Notes under the pieces: model-generated
What the model was told of the DNA's origin: nothing
What the model saw: the letters and a program-made list of their open reading frames with translations, nothing else
Databases searched by the model: none
Origin: Dicaeum eximium
Lineage: Eukaryota; Chordata; Aves; Passeriformes; Dicaeidae
Direction: 5' to 3'
NCBI GenBank assembly: GCA_013396995.1
Contig: VWZP01005256.1
Coordinates: 560,704-624,703, forward strand
Length of the DNA stretch: 64,000 bases
In this document: piece by piece, positions 1-12,800 of the stretch
How the letters are laid out: the number at the start of each line of letters is the position of its first letter
Position numbering within the stretch: position 1 is the first letter of the stretch
Program-made: the position numbers and the translations under genes

Positions 1-1370
1 CAGCACTGATACACAAAAAAGTTTCCTGTCCATGCTTTTTTCTCCATACCATGCTATCCTCTCATCTATCCTCTGCTGCAAATCTTCTTTTTGTTTGCTT
101 CACTGCAATGTCTAAGAAAATAAGGTGGAGAAGAAAGACAATCTATATTACTTAAATTTTTCTCCCTAACGTACTGCAACACACCCAGAACCGATACCTT
201 TATATCAGCAAAGAAAACCCCTTTTAATAAACTGCTTAATGACCTGAAAATTAAACATGCTCAAAACTTAAGGTGAGATCATGCACAGAAGGCATTCCAC
301 TCTCTGTTAAAACCCCTCATCTTCCTCTGTGAGAACAAACTTGTTCAGGCTTCAGCTTTCACTTCCATCAAATATTCGCCATCTCAACAACATCTAAATT
401 TATCCATCAAGTGCATACCTCCCAAGTCACAAAGGAAAACTTTGCTTCAAACTCCATTTGCAAAGAACTGAAACTATGTTTTTTGAGAAGAGTAAGTATC
501 ACACATTTTCAACAAATAAGGCAATCCAGAGTTGTAAGGGCAACTTCTATGTTGCTGTTATCTGGACCAGCTTATACACTGCAAGAAGTTTTTGAATTTA
601 CCAATGGCATTCAAAAAGGACTAAAGTGAACTCTCCCTTGGCATGCCCAAATTCTCCTGAGTTTCAACATGTCTTTTTAAGTTATTTCCAAGAAAACAAT
701 GTAATAACATTCTGGAGAGTTAAAATACTAATTCTCTTTACCATGACATATTTTCAGAAATAATCACAATTGCAAACCAGATTTCCAGTAAAACATGAAT
801 AAGTCTAACTGCTCTAGATTCCTTTGAAAGCTCTGGATGGATCATAGCTATTAGCTAAGACCTCTTGGTATGTAATTTGAAATACAGAGCGTGCTATGTA
901 GCAGCAACTGTAGAATTTCAGTCTAACAAGTTTCAAGTTCTTAGCCCAGTTCTGACTAAATATCAAAGCTGGGCAGATCTTATTTTAATGTACAATGCCT
1001 ATAAGATTTGAAATGTGGGGGCTGGGGGAGGGAGAGTTTAGGGTTCTTCTCCAATTGTCCTAAGAGGTGAGAGACAACGTAAGAAAGTGCTCTGTATCAG
1101 TTATCACACACGTCAACACATTATTTTTGCTTTAGGGATGCAATGAAAACTGATCATCCAGGTAGCTAAAAGGAGTCAGCTTCGATTGAGTCAAAGTGGT
1201 ATTTTCCTGGGGAACCAGCAGAAGGAGGGAAATAAGGAATCTCACAGTGTTCAGGTGTGATCTCTACAGGGAAGTGCCACATGCACCCGTTCATCCCCAT
1301 CTAGGATGTGCAGGTGTGTTTAGTGCAGCTGTCAGTAAACTGATGCTGCTCTCCTGCACTGCCCTATCAC

Positions 1371-1422
1371 TCACAGAATCACAGAGGGCAGAGCCAAAGG
1401 AGACCCACGAGGTCATCCAGGC
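1371..1422 (-). mobile_element. CR1 LINE 3'-end fragment (short)
   Basis: The stretch opens with TCACAGAATCACAGA, the reverse complement of the 8-bp-period terminal repeat (ATTCTGTG) that ends avian CR1 elements. It continues with aaaggagacccacgaggtca, like the CR1 3' untranslated region read backwards. Only about 50 bp are recognisable, so the subfamily cannot be named. Confidence 0.6.
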
Positions 1423-2284
1423 TCTCTCTCTGCCCGTGGGTGAGATGTACCTAAATGAGTAACTACTGGAAAGGCCTCTCTGGATTTTTCATGCTGTGAC
1501 ATCATTCTCACACCAGCATCACTCTCCCGCAGCTGAAGCTTTGAAAATGATAACCAAGTGTGACACACAGCCTAAGAGCAAAACAAAATAAAGTGAAAAC
1601 CAAGGCATTTAGGCCACATCTACGCTGCCAAGCACTCAGATCTCTGAAACAACTGAAACTATTTCTTAGCAACATACATTTATCCTTGTTAACTCAGGCA
1701 TCCATCTCACAAACAGCAAGTCACAAGGGTTAAAAGACCTTGTGAGAGAGTCACTGTGTCCAGTGAAGGGAGTTGGGCTGTTTCTAAATGTCCAAAGAAA
1801 GTTGCTACTAATTTACTCTATCACAACACTGTCATACATGTGTGTGTGTACACACATGGACAAACCAAATAATGCTTCTTAAAACAGCTAGGCAATACTA
1901 GTATCAGAGAATGAATCCAAGCATCAGTTCTCAACTTCAAAAGGTTTCTATTTTATGAGAAAGTAGTTGAAAATAACACAAAAAGTGAGAAGAAATTTGT
2001 TTATTTAGTATTTCCTTGACAGTCTCTATTGATCTATAACCTCCATTTTGAGTTTGCTAACCACAAAAAAAGCAGTTTCTGCTAATTTGAGTCACCACAA
2101 TGAGAAAAAAGAGAGGAAGGCAAAGTAAGAAGGTAATAAAAGGCAAGGTCCGCAAACAAAAATAAAAATACTGAAGTTGCCCTTCCTTTTTATTTCTGAT
2201 GCATTACCTGCAAAGCAAACATTACTTTAAAAAGATTTAATTTGAACTAACACCACATGCTGAAACAAAGCGCACAAGCCAGGA

Positions 2285-2320
2285 GGAATTAACAGATTAA
2301 TTAGATTAATTGATGGTACA
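2285..2320. promoter_or_regulatory. Homeodomain core-site cluster (TAAT/ATTA)
   Basis: Several overlapping TAAT/ATTA cores occur within about 30 bp (AATTAAC, GATTAATTAG, ATTAATTGAT). Such spacing is common in homeodomain-bound enhancers but also arises easily in AT-rich DNA. Tentative. Confidence 0.2.
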
Positions 2321-2345
2321 GATTTAAAGTGCAGTTCCACCTATG

Positions 2346-2525
2346 TCCCTTGTGGTGCCCTGCCCACTCCCAGCCTGTTTGCCTGGCAATGAAGAAAGCC
2401 TTGGTGCTGTGAGAGCACTGCTCAGCCACTGCCCAATTATTGGTGTGCTACCAACACTGCTTCAGCCTCAAATCCAAACAAACCCCCACACCAAACCCTA
2501 ACTCCACCCCAGCCAGACCAAACGC
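2346..2525 (-). mobile_element. Avian ERV LTR fragment, minus strand
   Basis: Read on the minus strand this matches the start of a common avian LTR family, the same one as at 9408-9815. Shared landmarks in order are a TGG(C/T)TGGGGTGGAGTT-like start, a segment around CAGTGTTGGTAGCACACC, GCTGAGCAGTGCTCTC, then an AAGGC(C/T)T block and a CAGGCTGGGAGTGGGC-like end. It covers roughly the first half of the LTR. It is diverged, with deletions, and no internal retroviral genes lie beside it, so it is a solo or truncated LTR. The family assignment is from memory of bird LTR sequence; I do not name a specific subfamily. Confidence 0.65.
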
Positions 2526-4215
2526 AAGTTTATATACATAAAGGAATTAATCTGTCAGTTCATACAGCATAGCTGGCTCCTGAAAGGAAGTTATATAAAA
2601 TGGCTGGGGGATAGGAGTGAGAAATCAGTCACTTGTAACAGCAGGCAAAGAGTGACGGTAGAGTCCCTTACAGTGTCCAGATTAAATTTAAATCTGCCAA
2701 AGTACAGTTAAAATTTAAGATCTAAACAAGAAGCTCTATTCATAACTACTTATTTATTAGAAAAGACATAAGAATAAAGCAGTTCTCCAAGTACTTTAGC
2801 AAGGCTGAGCAGTCAATTCTGAATTTATTTTAAATTCAGTTATGTACACTGAGCAATTTAAACATGCAAAGGAAAACATTCTTTACATCATTATTTATCA
2901 TTCCATAAAGTAGAACAGTAGCCTATAAAATGATCTACTTCTCTATGCATCATTTTCATCCCACTTCAAATGTGCAATACAATTTTTTTATACTTTAGAC
3001 TGGAAAGTTAAAACTGCTCTATTTGCATGCATCACAATAAAGAGACAATGGATTCAGGATGTTGGGCTCTGCAACTCTCTAAAGGAGAAGCTGGTGTAAC
3101 TTAAAGAATTAGATGAAAGAACTACTATGCTGACAGAAATACAGTTGCTTCCATGAAAGTGATCATGCTAAGTAAGAGAACCTATGCTCAATCCAAATTT
3201 TCTTGAAAAAGTAAAATATATCTCTTGACCAGTTAACAGGAAATGGTAATTTGAATTCATATTTATTCATATTTGCAATAAAAGAAAACAGAAAATGCTG
3301 TTTACATGCTCATTTTTCTGATGCATCATTCTTTCAGACTTCCTTTTTCTTTCTTTTTAAACTGTTCTTCATATGAATGTAAAAGTAATAAGCCATTTGC
3401 CTCTACAGCTACATTTCCAATTTTTTAGGAATATTCTATGGCCACACGGCAACTAATTGAGATTCTTGACTAGGAAGTCAAAACTAAGTTTCTAATTCTG
3501 TTATATATTGGAAAACAAATGGGAGTTTAGGTTCCAAAGTGTTGTGTCCACTGTTTTCTAGGGGATTAAGAAAGAAGAGATTCCTCCCTTTCTCTACAAA
3601 ACAAGCCTATGTGCTGTTTTTCTCAGGCTGATATTACCTGCAGGTTTCTTCAGACAGAAATAACACCTTATCAGCAATATTAAGGAAGATATTTAAGGTA
3701 GAACAGCCATGGAAAACTTAGTTCTCAAAGACAAAGGTTTAAGGGAAAAAGTGGTGAAACTGGGCTGTAAGGTTGGAGTGAAACTGTGCTTCACTTGTTT
3801 GCAAATGTTAACTAAAATATGTATCATAATAAATAAAATACAGATTTCAAGAGGGTTAATTAACTCCAAAACTGAGATGCTGCTGACATCACTTCAGCAA
3901 ACTTTAACAGTGCTACACGACAACTACATCCACTTTTTTTTTCCCCCAAAAAATACATTTCTGAAATACAGCAGTTAGTTCTGTGCCACTCTTACTAAGA
4001 AATGACTGCCCTAGACAGCAGGAAACTGCTCACTGCTCAGTCACAACATTTTGATTTCCAGACTAGTTCAACACAGCTACAATTTTGGCTTTTTTAGCCT
4101 CCTTAATTTGTATTCATGGGTTTTTTTCTTCATTTGATCATTACTGTTATTTTTCCATGGATATATTTAATTTCTTCCTGTTCATCTGTAGGAAACATGA
4201 AAGAATGTGCCACCT

Positions 4216-4230
4216 CCTCTAGGGGGCAAC
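4216..4230 (+). promoter_or_regulatory. CTCF-like core site
   Basis: CCTCTAGGGGGCAAC resembles the CTCF core CCACTAGGGGGCAGC with two mismatches and keeps the invariant AGGGGGC block. It is G-rich in otherwise AT-rich intron. The direction is plus. Binding is inferred from motif only. Confidence 0.4.
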
Positions 4231-6105
4231 TCAGAGGGGTTTATTAATCCTGTGTCCTTAACAACCTACCACTTTCCAGTTCTTCTGGGCATCAGCTGAA
4301 TACTCAACCAGAATGTCACATTTCTATTGTACTGTCAGCTTTATCAATATTACATCTACATTTCAGCCAATCACTCACATAAAACTAATTAAGATCAGTA
4401 ACAACTCCATTTGACACCATCTCAACACACGTGGCTATTGGGGCTGGGAAAGTGTGAGAAATGCTGTGGAACCACAACACTTTTTATAAAAGCTGTCTAA
4501 TCAGCAGTTTTTTTCACCTATCAACACAGTGAGCTCAAATATATTTCCAGAATAACTGGCAATCTTTCATCCCCTGAAACCACGAGAAAGAAAAAAAAAA
4601 AAACAACAAACTATCAAGACTCTAGTTCACCCAGTACGATGACCAAAGCATTTAAGATATTGCTGTAAATGAAATATGTTGTTTCATTTTGATGTCTATT
4701 GAGTGTATTAAGTTCTGGGTCAATAATATGTAAATAACTTTCTGCCCTTTGAGATCTGATTTAGGCTCATTATTAAAATGGCAGGAAAATCTGTATTCTC
4801 TCAGGAACATCTGATCTAGTTTGCCATACCTATAGTTTGGGAAATATTTTCAATACAAAATAGCTTTGTTCTAGTTGAGGTGGAAAGAACAGGTTAAAAG
4901 CACTTCTGCTCTTTTATAAATGCTGGAATGACTTTAAGTGCATATATTTCTAATGAGTTTTTTTCTTAGAGGCATTTAAAATCTGAAGACATTGAAATTT
5001 TATATAATTTCGTGACAAAGGGATATTACATCTTTATCCCTTCTTGATGTTTGTAGGTAGAGATGAACACACCAAGCTAAAGGGCATTGTGAAGATAAGT
5101 TTCTATGACATTTACTATAACTCTTTTATATTACCATCTGGCTATTTTATATGTAGCATTCAGAGGGAAATATAAAAAACATGATGTAAAGCTGAAATTA
5201 TTTCCTTGATAACACTTGTTTTAAACACCATGCCACTAAATAGCTAAAAAGTCTCAAAAGTGAATGCATAAAGCATATAAAAGCTACAAGCATACTTACA
5301 TAAATTCTTAAGATTAAAGTAATAACTTCTAGAAAAAGGTGGGAGAAAACATACTACAATAAATCTATTTGTAATGGTATTTGGGTTCCAGCAACTGCTT
5401 TCATTGTTCTCAAGTGGCTTACATATAAAACAATAGATTTGATATATGATTTCAATCCCTTATGGAAAACTGTTCTATCTACAAGCAGCCTGTCAAACAA
5501 AATAACAAAAACAAAAAAGCAGCTCAGCACTAAGAAATAACATACTTAAAAACAAAGTAGGGACACCTTTTTGGTTTTTTTAAAATCCATTTCAGACAGC
5601 TTTAAGGACCAGCTTACCACAGAGAATGGGTTGCTGGCTTGGGAAACAGGGAGGAGGGGAAGGCATACAGGAGAACAGAAAGGTAACTATGGGCAGCTGT
5701 ACCCTAAACCACCATCCACAAAGCTGGATAAAAGCAAGTGCTTTCATAAAAATTCATAAGCTTGATGCTACCTAGCAAGGAATATTAACTTCCCTAGGAG
5801 TTAGAGTAGAAAAATTAAGGACAGCTGCACAGAAGGACAAAAGAGCACAGAAATCAAACAAAGGTGATATTCTTATAGTTTAGCAACTATAAGCCTAGCA
5901 ATTAGGCATGACTTTCCCATAGCTGGTGCTCTTTTAAATTTTTTTTTACATGACTGCTGCTGATCTCACACATAACAGCAACTGTGCAGTGCCTATCACC
6001 TGGAGACACCTTGCTCCTCACTCATATTAGAGCAACACCTCTGCACTTTTATTCAAGGTCAGATAATGCCAGCACTGGGCTTCTCAGAATCACAGCACAG
6101 CACAC

Positions 6106-6265
6106 GGGCCCTGCCTTGAAGAGAACACAATCTAACTTGACAAGACAGACAAAAAAATAGCATAAAGAACAGATTTAAGTATCCTATTCAAGGTCATATA
6201 GCAGGTTGATGGCAAAGGAAGGAATAAGTGTTTCTCCCACACTGAAATCTCTTGCCCCCACTGAC
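6106..6265 (+). mobile_element. Ancient MIR/CORE-SINE-like remnant
   Basis: Landmarks in order are gggccctgccttgaagag, acacaatctaa, a gap, then TATTCAAGGTCATATAGCAG followed by GGTTGATGGCAAAGG and a ggaataag..ctcc stretch. This is the order of the amniote MIR-type SINE (..AGAGCTTACAATCTAA.. ..CCAAGGTCACACAGCAGGTCAGTGGCAGAGCCAGGAA..). It is strongly diverged, consistent with great age. Confidence 0.6.
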
Positions 6266-8659
6266 TGGGAATTGCTGTCTCTTTAAACTGCCTTTGTAAT
6301 ATATATTCTTTTCACTCAGAGCAATATTGTATGAAATTCTATTTCATATTGATCAGTGTGTGTTATTTTCATGATTTTCAGCAGTTTCCCTCTCTAAACA
6401 AAACTCTAATGTGCTTACACAATGCATTACAGACAGAAAGGAGCTTACCCTGTCCACACCAAAACAAAAAGTGTCATATACCTGTATTACTCCTGCTATA
6501 CTGGAGCTAATAAATCCTGCTGAGGAGTTGGATTCACAGGCTGAGGCTCACACTGACTACATTTATTTGCTTTTTCTCTGCTGGAAATACAAGCAAAGCA
6601 AGATTACAACTGCTCAGAAGTTGAGCAAAAGTTTCTGCCACACCACTTACTAGTCTCATGGGTTCAACAAGCTGAATAAGCAATTTCTATTTTATTTTTA
6701 CTACAAGTGCTGCAACAATGTTACAATGCTGCTTGTAATTATCAAAACTGATCAAAACTTGCTCCTGATCAAAAGTTTTAATTTGCTTTTAATCCAGTTT
6801 CTCATATTCTGTAGCTAAACCTGTTTGGCTGTCACTCTATGCAAGCTCACAATACCAATTGCAGAATTCAGACACTCTCTTGTTTGTTTCTGCATTTACC
6901 AATTCTGAATTTTAGGTCTGTTTTGGTAACTAGGAATTACAAAAACATGTATGTTATCAGGAAAGAGAAGTCTTCTATTTAGTTAGAGTACAAATAGTCC
7001 CTTTCTCCCAGAAGTTCTACTGAGTCAATTAAATATAATTTTGAACAATTTTCAATTAAATAGCCAGCAGCTGTTGTGCTTAATTGTTACTCAAGTCCAT
7101 GCATAACTGCAGGTTTGGGCTTGTGGTAATTAATTTAATTCTTTGTGGCTTAGTAATCTGCTCCAGTGTTGGATGTGTAACGTGATAGAAGGAAACAAAC
7201 CAATGTTGGAACAGCTTAGCACAAAAAGCACAGATTAAAGTAGAAAACACAAACAAAACAGGTCTAGTCAGTTGAAAGCTTTGCTCACACTGTCACTACA
7301 AAAAATAAAACTATGAGAAAATGGTGCCTACATGCAGAAGCATTCCTTGTGACACCATTTAGTAAAAGTTAAATGCTGAGCAGACGGAGCAGAGCTTCCC
7401 TCCAATGCCCCATAGCCCCGCTCAATACAGACGTGATGAAAATGCCTGTCAGAAAAAAGCATACACACAAACTGAATATTTCTTAGGAATCTCCAAAATG
7501 TCCTGGTATGTCTGGGCAATTCAATTAGCAAGGTGACACCAGAGGACAAGAGAACACCTGAAAATATGACTAGAAACTAAATTTACCAGTGTATTAGCAC
7601 TCAATATTTACTAAAAACTTCCAATATTCTGAAACATTATATAATGAAATTTTCCATTCAGATTGGTTTTGTCTTAACCTTTTTCTTTTGATCCTTCACT
7701 ATTAACACATGGGTTCAGAACACAGATGCTTACAGATGAATACAGATGGCTTATAGACCATTTCAGCACAACCTTCCAAGCAAACAGAGTAATCCCTCAA
7801 AAATGCTTATTTTGTTCCCAATGTAGTAGATGCTGAAGAGTTATTATACCATGTTATTCAAGTGGAGAGATGATCACATTAAGTTGCATAATTGTATTAA
7901 ACTGGAAAATAAAATTTTCAAAACTAGTAAGAGATTTTTGCTTTTCAATTTGAGAAATTGAACACTAAAAACCAGGTATTTTAGAAACTACCCTTGTTTA
8001 CACTCTCTCAGTTTGGCTTTTATATAATCTTCCATCCTCCCTCTAAATTAATAGCTATTCCTGAAAAATTAAGAGTAGAATATGAAGCTTATCTGCACAT
8101 TCCTAGCAAGTACTGAATAAACATTGTGATTGAAAGTGTTCCAAGAGTCTCAAAGAAATACAAATAATATTTTATCCCCCCCAAAAAATATGAAAAAATA
8201 TTATTTTCAGTTTGATTACAGTTGGAGGTCAAAGTGGAGATTTGGTTTGTATGTTACTTTAAGACTCACCTATCTGAAGTGCATGCTAAAACAATGTCTG
8301 AATGTAAAAGTATCTGATTTCTGTAATGGGTCTAAATGAAAGCTTCTTAAGAAGACCCCACTATATAAATTATCAATCTCTGTCAGTGGTGGTTAACAGC
8401 ATGCTCTGAGAGTGCTGATTAAAACAAAAGGTCAGAACAAACATCAGTGCTCCAGAGACTCTTGTAGATAATAGTGTAATTAAAATGTAACTCTAGACTG
8501 CTCCATGCTTACTATGTCAGCATCTTTCCAGCAGGGAATGGCCAGAGAGCCTGGCAAACTCAAGCAGTCACAGTAGAAAGTGGCAGGACACGTCTGCTGA
8601 AGGAGCAAATAGATAGGCATCAATGTTATCAACTTGTGCTACATACTGGAATTCAAACA

Positions 8660-8728
8660 GAGCCTTTTTCTTTTTTCCTTTCTTCTTTCCCTTCTCTCTC
8701 TCTCTTTTTTTTTTTCCCTCCTCCTTTC
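8660..8728 (+). repeat. Long polypyrimidine tract
   Basis: About 70 bases of nearly uninterrupted C/T include a (CT)n core and an 11-T run, ending in ctcctttcag. It could act as a very strong splice-acceptor tract for a plus-strand transcript; alternatively it is simple-sequence expansion. Confidence 0.7.
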
Positions 8729-8730
8729 AG

Positions 8731-8848
8731 AGTGCATGCTGTCCTGTCTTTTGTTCTGGCAGAGATAAGATGTATAAATTATGAGTGGTTGACAAAGTAT
8801 ACTTCAGTGCCTGAGGCAGCTCATCAATCATTTTCCACATGTCGACAG
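8731..8848 (+). other. Candidate plus-strand exon (antisense to LRMDA)
   Basis: This segment of 118 bp is bracketed by ctcctttcag (with the long pyrimidine tract upstream) and a donor gacag|gtaatt. One frame is open through it but the peptide has no recognised homology. The bases just past the donor are CpG-containing and look less decayed than average. It could be a non-coding antisense exon, a cryptic exon, or chance. Confidence 0.25.
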
Positions 8849-9407
8849 GTAATTGATGCGAGCCCTGCAGGCGCATCTCCATCAGGTAAAGGGAGGAAGG
8901 AATTAAATCTGCTGTCATGGTTTGAGCAGATGATCTGTATTTAACATTCTTTTTAATTTAGAAGTTGTTTATTTTAAACTGTACTTGGCCAGTCTAGTTC
9001 CCTCCAAATCTCTCTCCACCTTTCTCACTCTGCCCAAGACCTCACAGAGCAGGTGGTGTGTAACTGTCTGTACTCAGTGTGTCACATGCAAAAAACCCTC
9101 AGCAGGGTGACAGGGTGCTCCAGCATCGGACAGCAAGAGACCACCCAAAGACTGCTGGGGAGCAGCTGAGGAACTTACTTTCTACTTCACTGAAGCTTAA
9201 CATCAAAGATACTGCTTGTCAGGCAATTATCTGTCAAGTGAGTTAGGTTCTGATCAATCTCGGATACTAAATACACAGAGTTTTTCCTTTGGTTATTATC
9301 TTTATTCCATTTAGCTTCACCTCTCAATCTGTTTACATTTCTTGTCTTTGAACAAAGCATTTTAAAGTTAAAAACTCAGGGCAGAGACAGAGAAGAGGGA
9401 AGTAAGA

Positions 9408-9815
9408 AATGGTATTGGGTCCAACTGGAATGGAGTTAATTTTCTTCACAGCAGCTTACATAATGCTATGGATGAGATTTATAACCAAAACAGTGCTGAC
9501 AACACACAAATGTTTTAGCTATTGTTAAGCAGCGTTTGCCCAGTCGAGTCACTCCCTGTTCCTCACTCTGCTCCCACAGTGAATACACTGGGTGTGTGCA
9601 AGGGCTTGGGAGGAGACACAAGCTGGAAGAGGGACCAAGATGGGAAGATGTTCCCTGCCATGGACTGTCACACTCAGCAATTAAGCAGTGAGGGGTGGGC
9701 TCAGGTGTGTGAGCATCCCGTGCCTGGGAACTGCCTGGGCAAAGGCCCACCCAGGTCAGGTGGTCAGTGACTGCATCACTTGCTTTGGTTTGGGGTTTTT
9801 TCCTCTTACAGTGAA
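9408..9815 (+). mobile_element. Avian ERV LTR, near full length, plus strand
   Basis: After a TGGTATTGGGTC-like start it reads GGAGTTAATTTTCTTCACAG, a hallmark of a common bird LTR family. It continues with aaaacagtgctgacaacaca and tgttttagctattgttaagc, then a gggaggagacacaagctg block and a gaccaagatgggaagatgtt block. A degenerate TATA-region (cagcaattaagc) and a tail like agtggtgaatga..cttgctttggttt follow. No gag, pol or env sequence adjoins it, so it is a solo LTR. The two opposed frames of about 80-95 codons here are by-products of its higher GC content. The edges are approximate. Confidence 0.7.
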
Positions 9816-12800
9816 GTGCACCACATCAGCTCTTTGTAATCTATGTTAGCTACAATTTACTCTGAAAATCCACTGGAAGATGTAAACCTGTTAAATCCTG
9901 CACAATGTGGAATCCCACAACGTTTGATACTATCCTTAATGTAATTAGGCATTCTGCATGGACTGGAGCTGAGCCTTTCCACCACAACTGAGCAGCATTT
10001 ATTTGACAAAATGATAAACACCAGAATTAAGATTGTGCTGCTGCAGGATGGCATCATATTCATTGTTCTGCCGTGGGTGGAGGTGAAAGACAACTGTTAA
10101 CAGAAAGTTCTGTGTTGACAATGTTCTATATCTTATATACATTCCCAGTTTGGGCAAATCCAAGAAAACAGTGCTCAAAAGGTCCATCAACACTGACACA
10201 GAAGAGCTTCCTCCATGAATTACTCAATATTGCCAACACAAAGGCCCTCTAAATCCATGGCTTAGTAGCACAATGCTCCCAAACACAACACAGATGGACT
10301 GCAGAGGGAGAAAAGCTTTCACATAATTCACCAATGAAAACAGAAAGACAAAAGACCTATTACAAATTCCAATGGTCCCCATCAGTTTCAAACCAAATCT
10401 TACTGGGGTACAGAGACAATTGATTATATATTACCTATCAAAAAACAATGTTCATACTGATGGGTTCAGAATTATGGTTCAGAATTAACCATAATTAAAT
10501 TTCCTCTGGCATAGTTTGAAGTGAACCTGAGCAACAAGAAGGAAGTGGAAGACAGAGCTCTCTGAGTTACTGTCACTGCCATTCTGAAATGCTTCAAGAA
10601 AAAAAAAAAGCTTCTATCATGGAGAAGAAAAAATTAAAAAACAAAAATCAAACTACAGAAATGTAACACCAAGCATAAAAACCTCACACCAAAGTTAAGA
10701 AATCTTACAGTAGAAAAGGGTAGAGGAAAGATCCTGAAAAGGACAGCTGAATCCCTGAAGAATAACACAGGTGATCAATTCATTAATAAATGTGACTACA
10801 ACTTAAAACATCTAAAGACATTACCTTGAAGAGAAAAATATTGAAAAAAAAAAGGAAAGGGGAGTAATATTAGAAGTGTTTTGGGGATGAAGAACACTTT
10901 ACAAGAAAAGAAACTGCAAAGTATTCATAGTTCTGATTCAGCAAAACATTTCCAAAATTTAAATAGCAGTTACTCTCTGTTACTAAATGTAATAATTGAG
11001 ATTTGCAATGGTGAAACACATACTTCCACTGATTTGTCAAGTGCAGTATATCTTCCTTCTATCTAAAATAATGACTCTATACTACTATTCAATAAATATA
11101 GTAACAACTCAGCAACATCATGTTATCCTTTGGTCTCCAAAACCAAAATGTGCTTCATATATTAAAGAAAAAAGTACTAAATATTAAATATTAGCCTGAA
11201 CACCATGTATACATGACATATACTGACATAAAATCTGAAAAATAAACTGAGTCATTTCAAGGAAAACAGGAACTTTTGCTTACAGTCTAAAAAAAGAATT
11301 AATGAATAATTTCACTCAAGGTCAAAATAATCAGACTTTGATCAAAGTATAAAAATATTGTTTCTAAAACATTCCTGATCAAATTCTTATGCATTTCATA
11401 AATAATATATCTCATTTTACACTATTTCATTGGTTAGTTTATATATTTCCAATTAATTTTTCAACTCACAAGAGCACGATTTTGAACCAAATTATCTTCT
11501 TTAAAATTCCTTCGACACTGAAACTAATAGATTATAATAACACTCCTGATCCATCCAGAAAACTTGCCAAGATCAGTTCACTTCATAAAGATATTAAACT
11601 TTAGTAAAGATTATAAATTATTTTGCTGTGAGGGAAAGATAAAACATGAAAGAAATTATTGCTTGAAGGCTGTTTTTTAAACAAAACACAGCACCTTCGC
11701 AATCCAAAGAAACAAGAGGTCAATAATATTGGGCTTGAGCTACTGCTCTAATATCACCCACATAATCCACTGCACACAAGGCCAAAGTTTCTGCTCAGAT
11801 AACAATATAGCACTTTATTACACGGCACACATACACAAATTCTTGTCAAAGTTAATATTTGTCGGTACAACAGAAGCCAATCAGCCTATCAAGGATGAAG
11901 ACTAAGAACTTCTGTTTAGCCTGGAGAGAAGTCTAATTAAAGTTCTCTAGCCCTAAGTACTTCACGTTGCTTGCCAGATTCAGACTGGCTGCTGACAACT
12001 TGAATCTCCTCTTTAGCCCTGAAAAGAGCTTTTTCAGCGTTCATTTTGATGTGGAGGCTTTAATCTGGCTGCCATTTCCAAAACATTTTATCAGCCCTGA
12101 AAAAGGCTTTTTGTTTATTCCAACTGGCAACTCTTTTTTTTTGACAGCAAGGCTATAGGTTGGCAAATGTCAAAAGTTCCATTACAACTCTCCCTTTCTT
12201 CATTTCCATCTTGACTGGTATTAGACTGATCAGTTAAGCACATATCACAGCCAAATTTTTACCAGCAATTTGACTGCTTTCTTCCTCTGTTGATCTCCAG
12301 ATCAGCAATCCCTCACAATTAAGGGTACCCTTGATCTCTGCCTAAAACTATGAAAGACACACATAGCCTTAAGAATGCATATAAAATTTATAAATATCAA
12401 TAAATATATTGATAAATGAGATCGTGGCAAACTTTAAAAATTACGCTCACGGTGTCAAATGCACAGGTCATGGATAATATAACCATTTAGTACTGAATGC
12501 CAAATATTTCATAAATATGAGTATGAGAAGAGAGATGCCCTCTCAAGATCCACCTGTTGAACCAAATGAAAACCAATGAACTCATACATTTCTACACGTT
12601 CACCAGATTCTTGTGCTTCCAAACTCTGAATAAAACTTTTCTGCAAAAGGATGGCAAATACGAATAGAGCATGCCTGCATAATCTACTCCAATATTTTTA
12701 TTTTATTGCACTGTATTTAATTATTAATTTCTGATAGATTGCCATTCATATCCTGGTACTCTGATTTCTTTGTGCCTGCTTGGAAGTTTAACTCACTAAG

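Noticed and set aside
1837..1858. CATGTGTGT..ACACACATG near-palindrome
   Set aside because: This is a short TG/CA simple repeat and is expected to be self-complementary by composition.
9241..9310. Possible LRMDA terminal exon, because one minus-strand frame reads VFSIRD then stop
   Set aside because: Upstream residues in that frame do not match the expected tail, a stop occurs just before, and there is no acceptor at a suitable place.
9466..9770. Opposed frames of 94 and 82 codons on the two strands
   Set aside because: Both lie inside the ERV LTR, which is non-coding.
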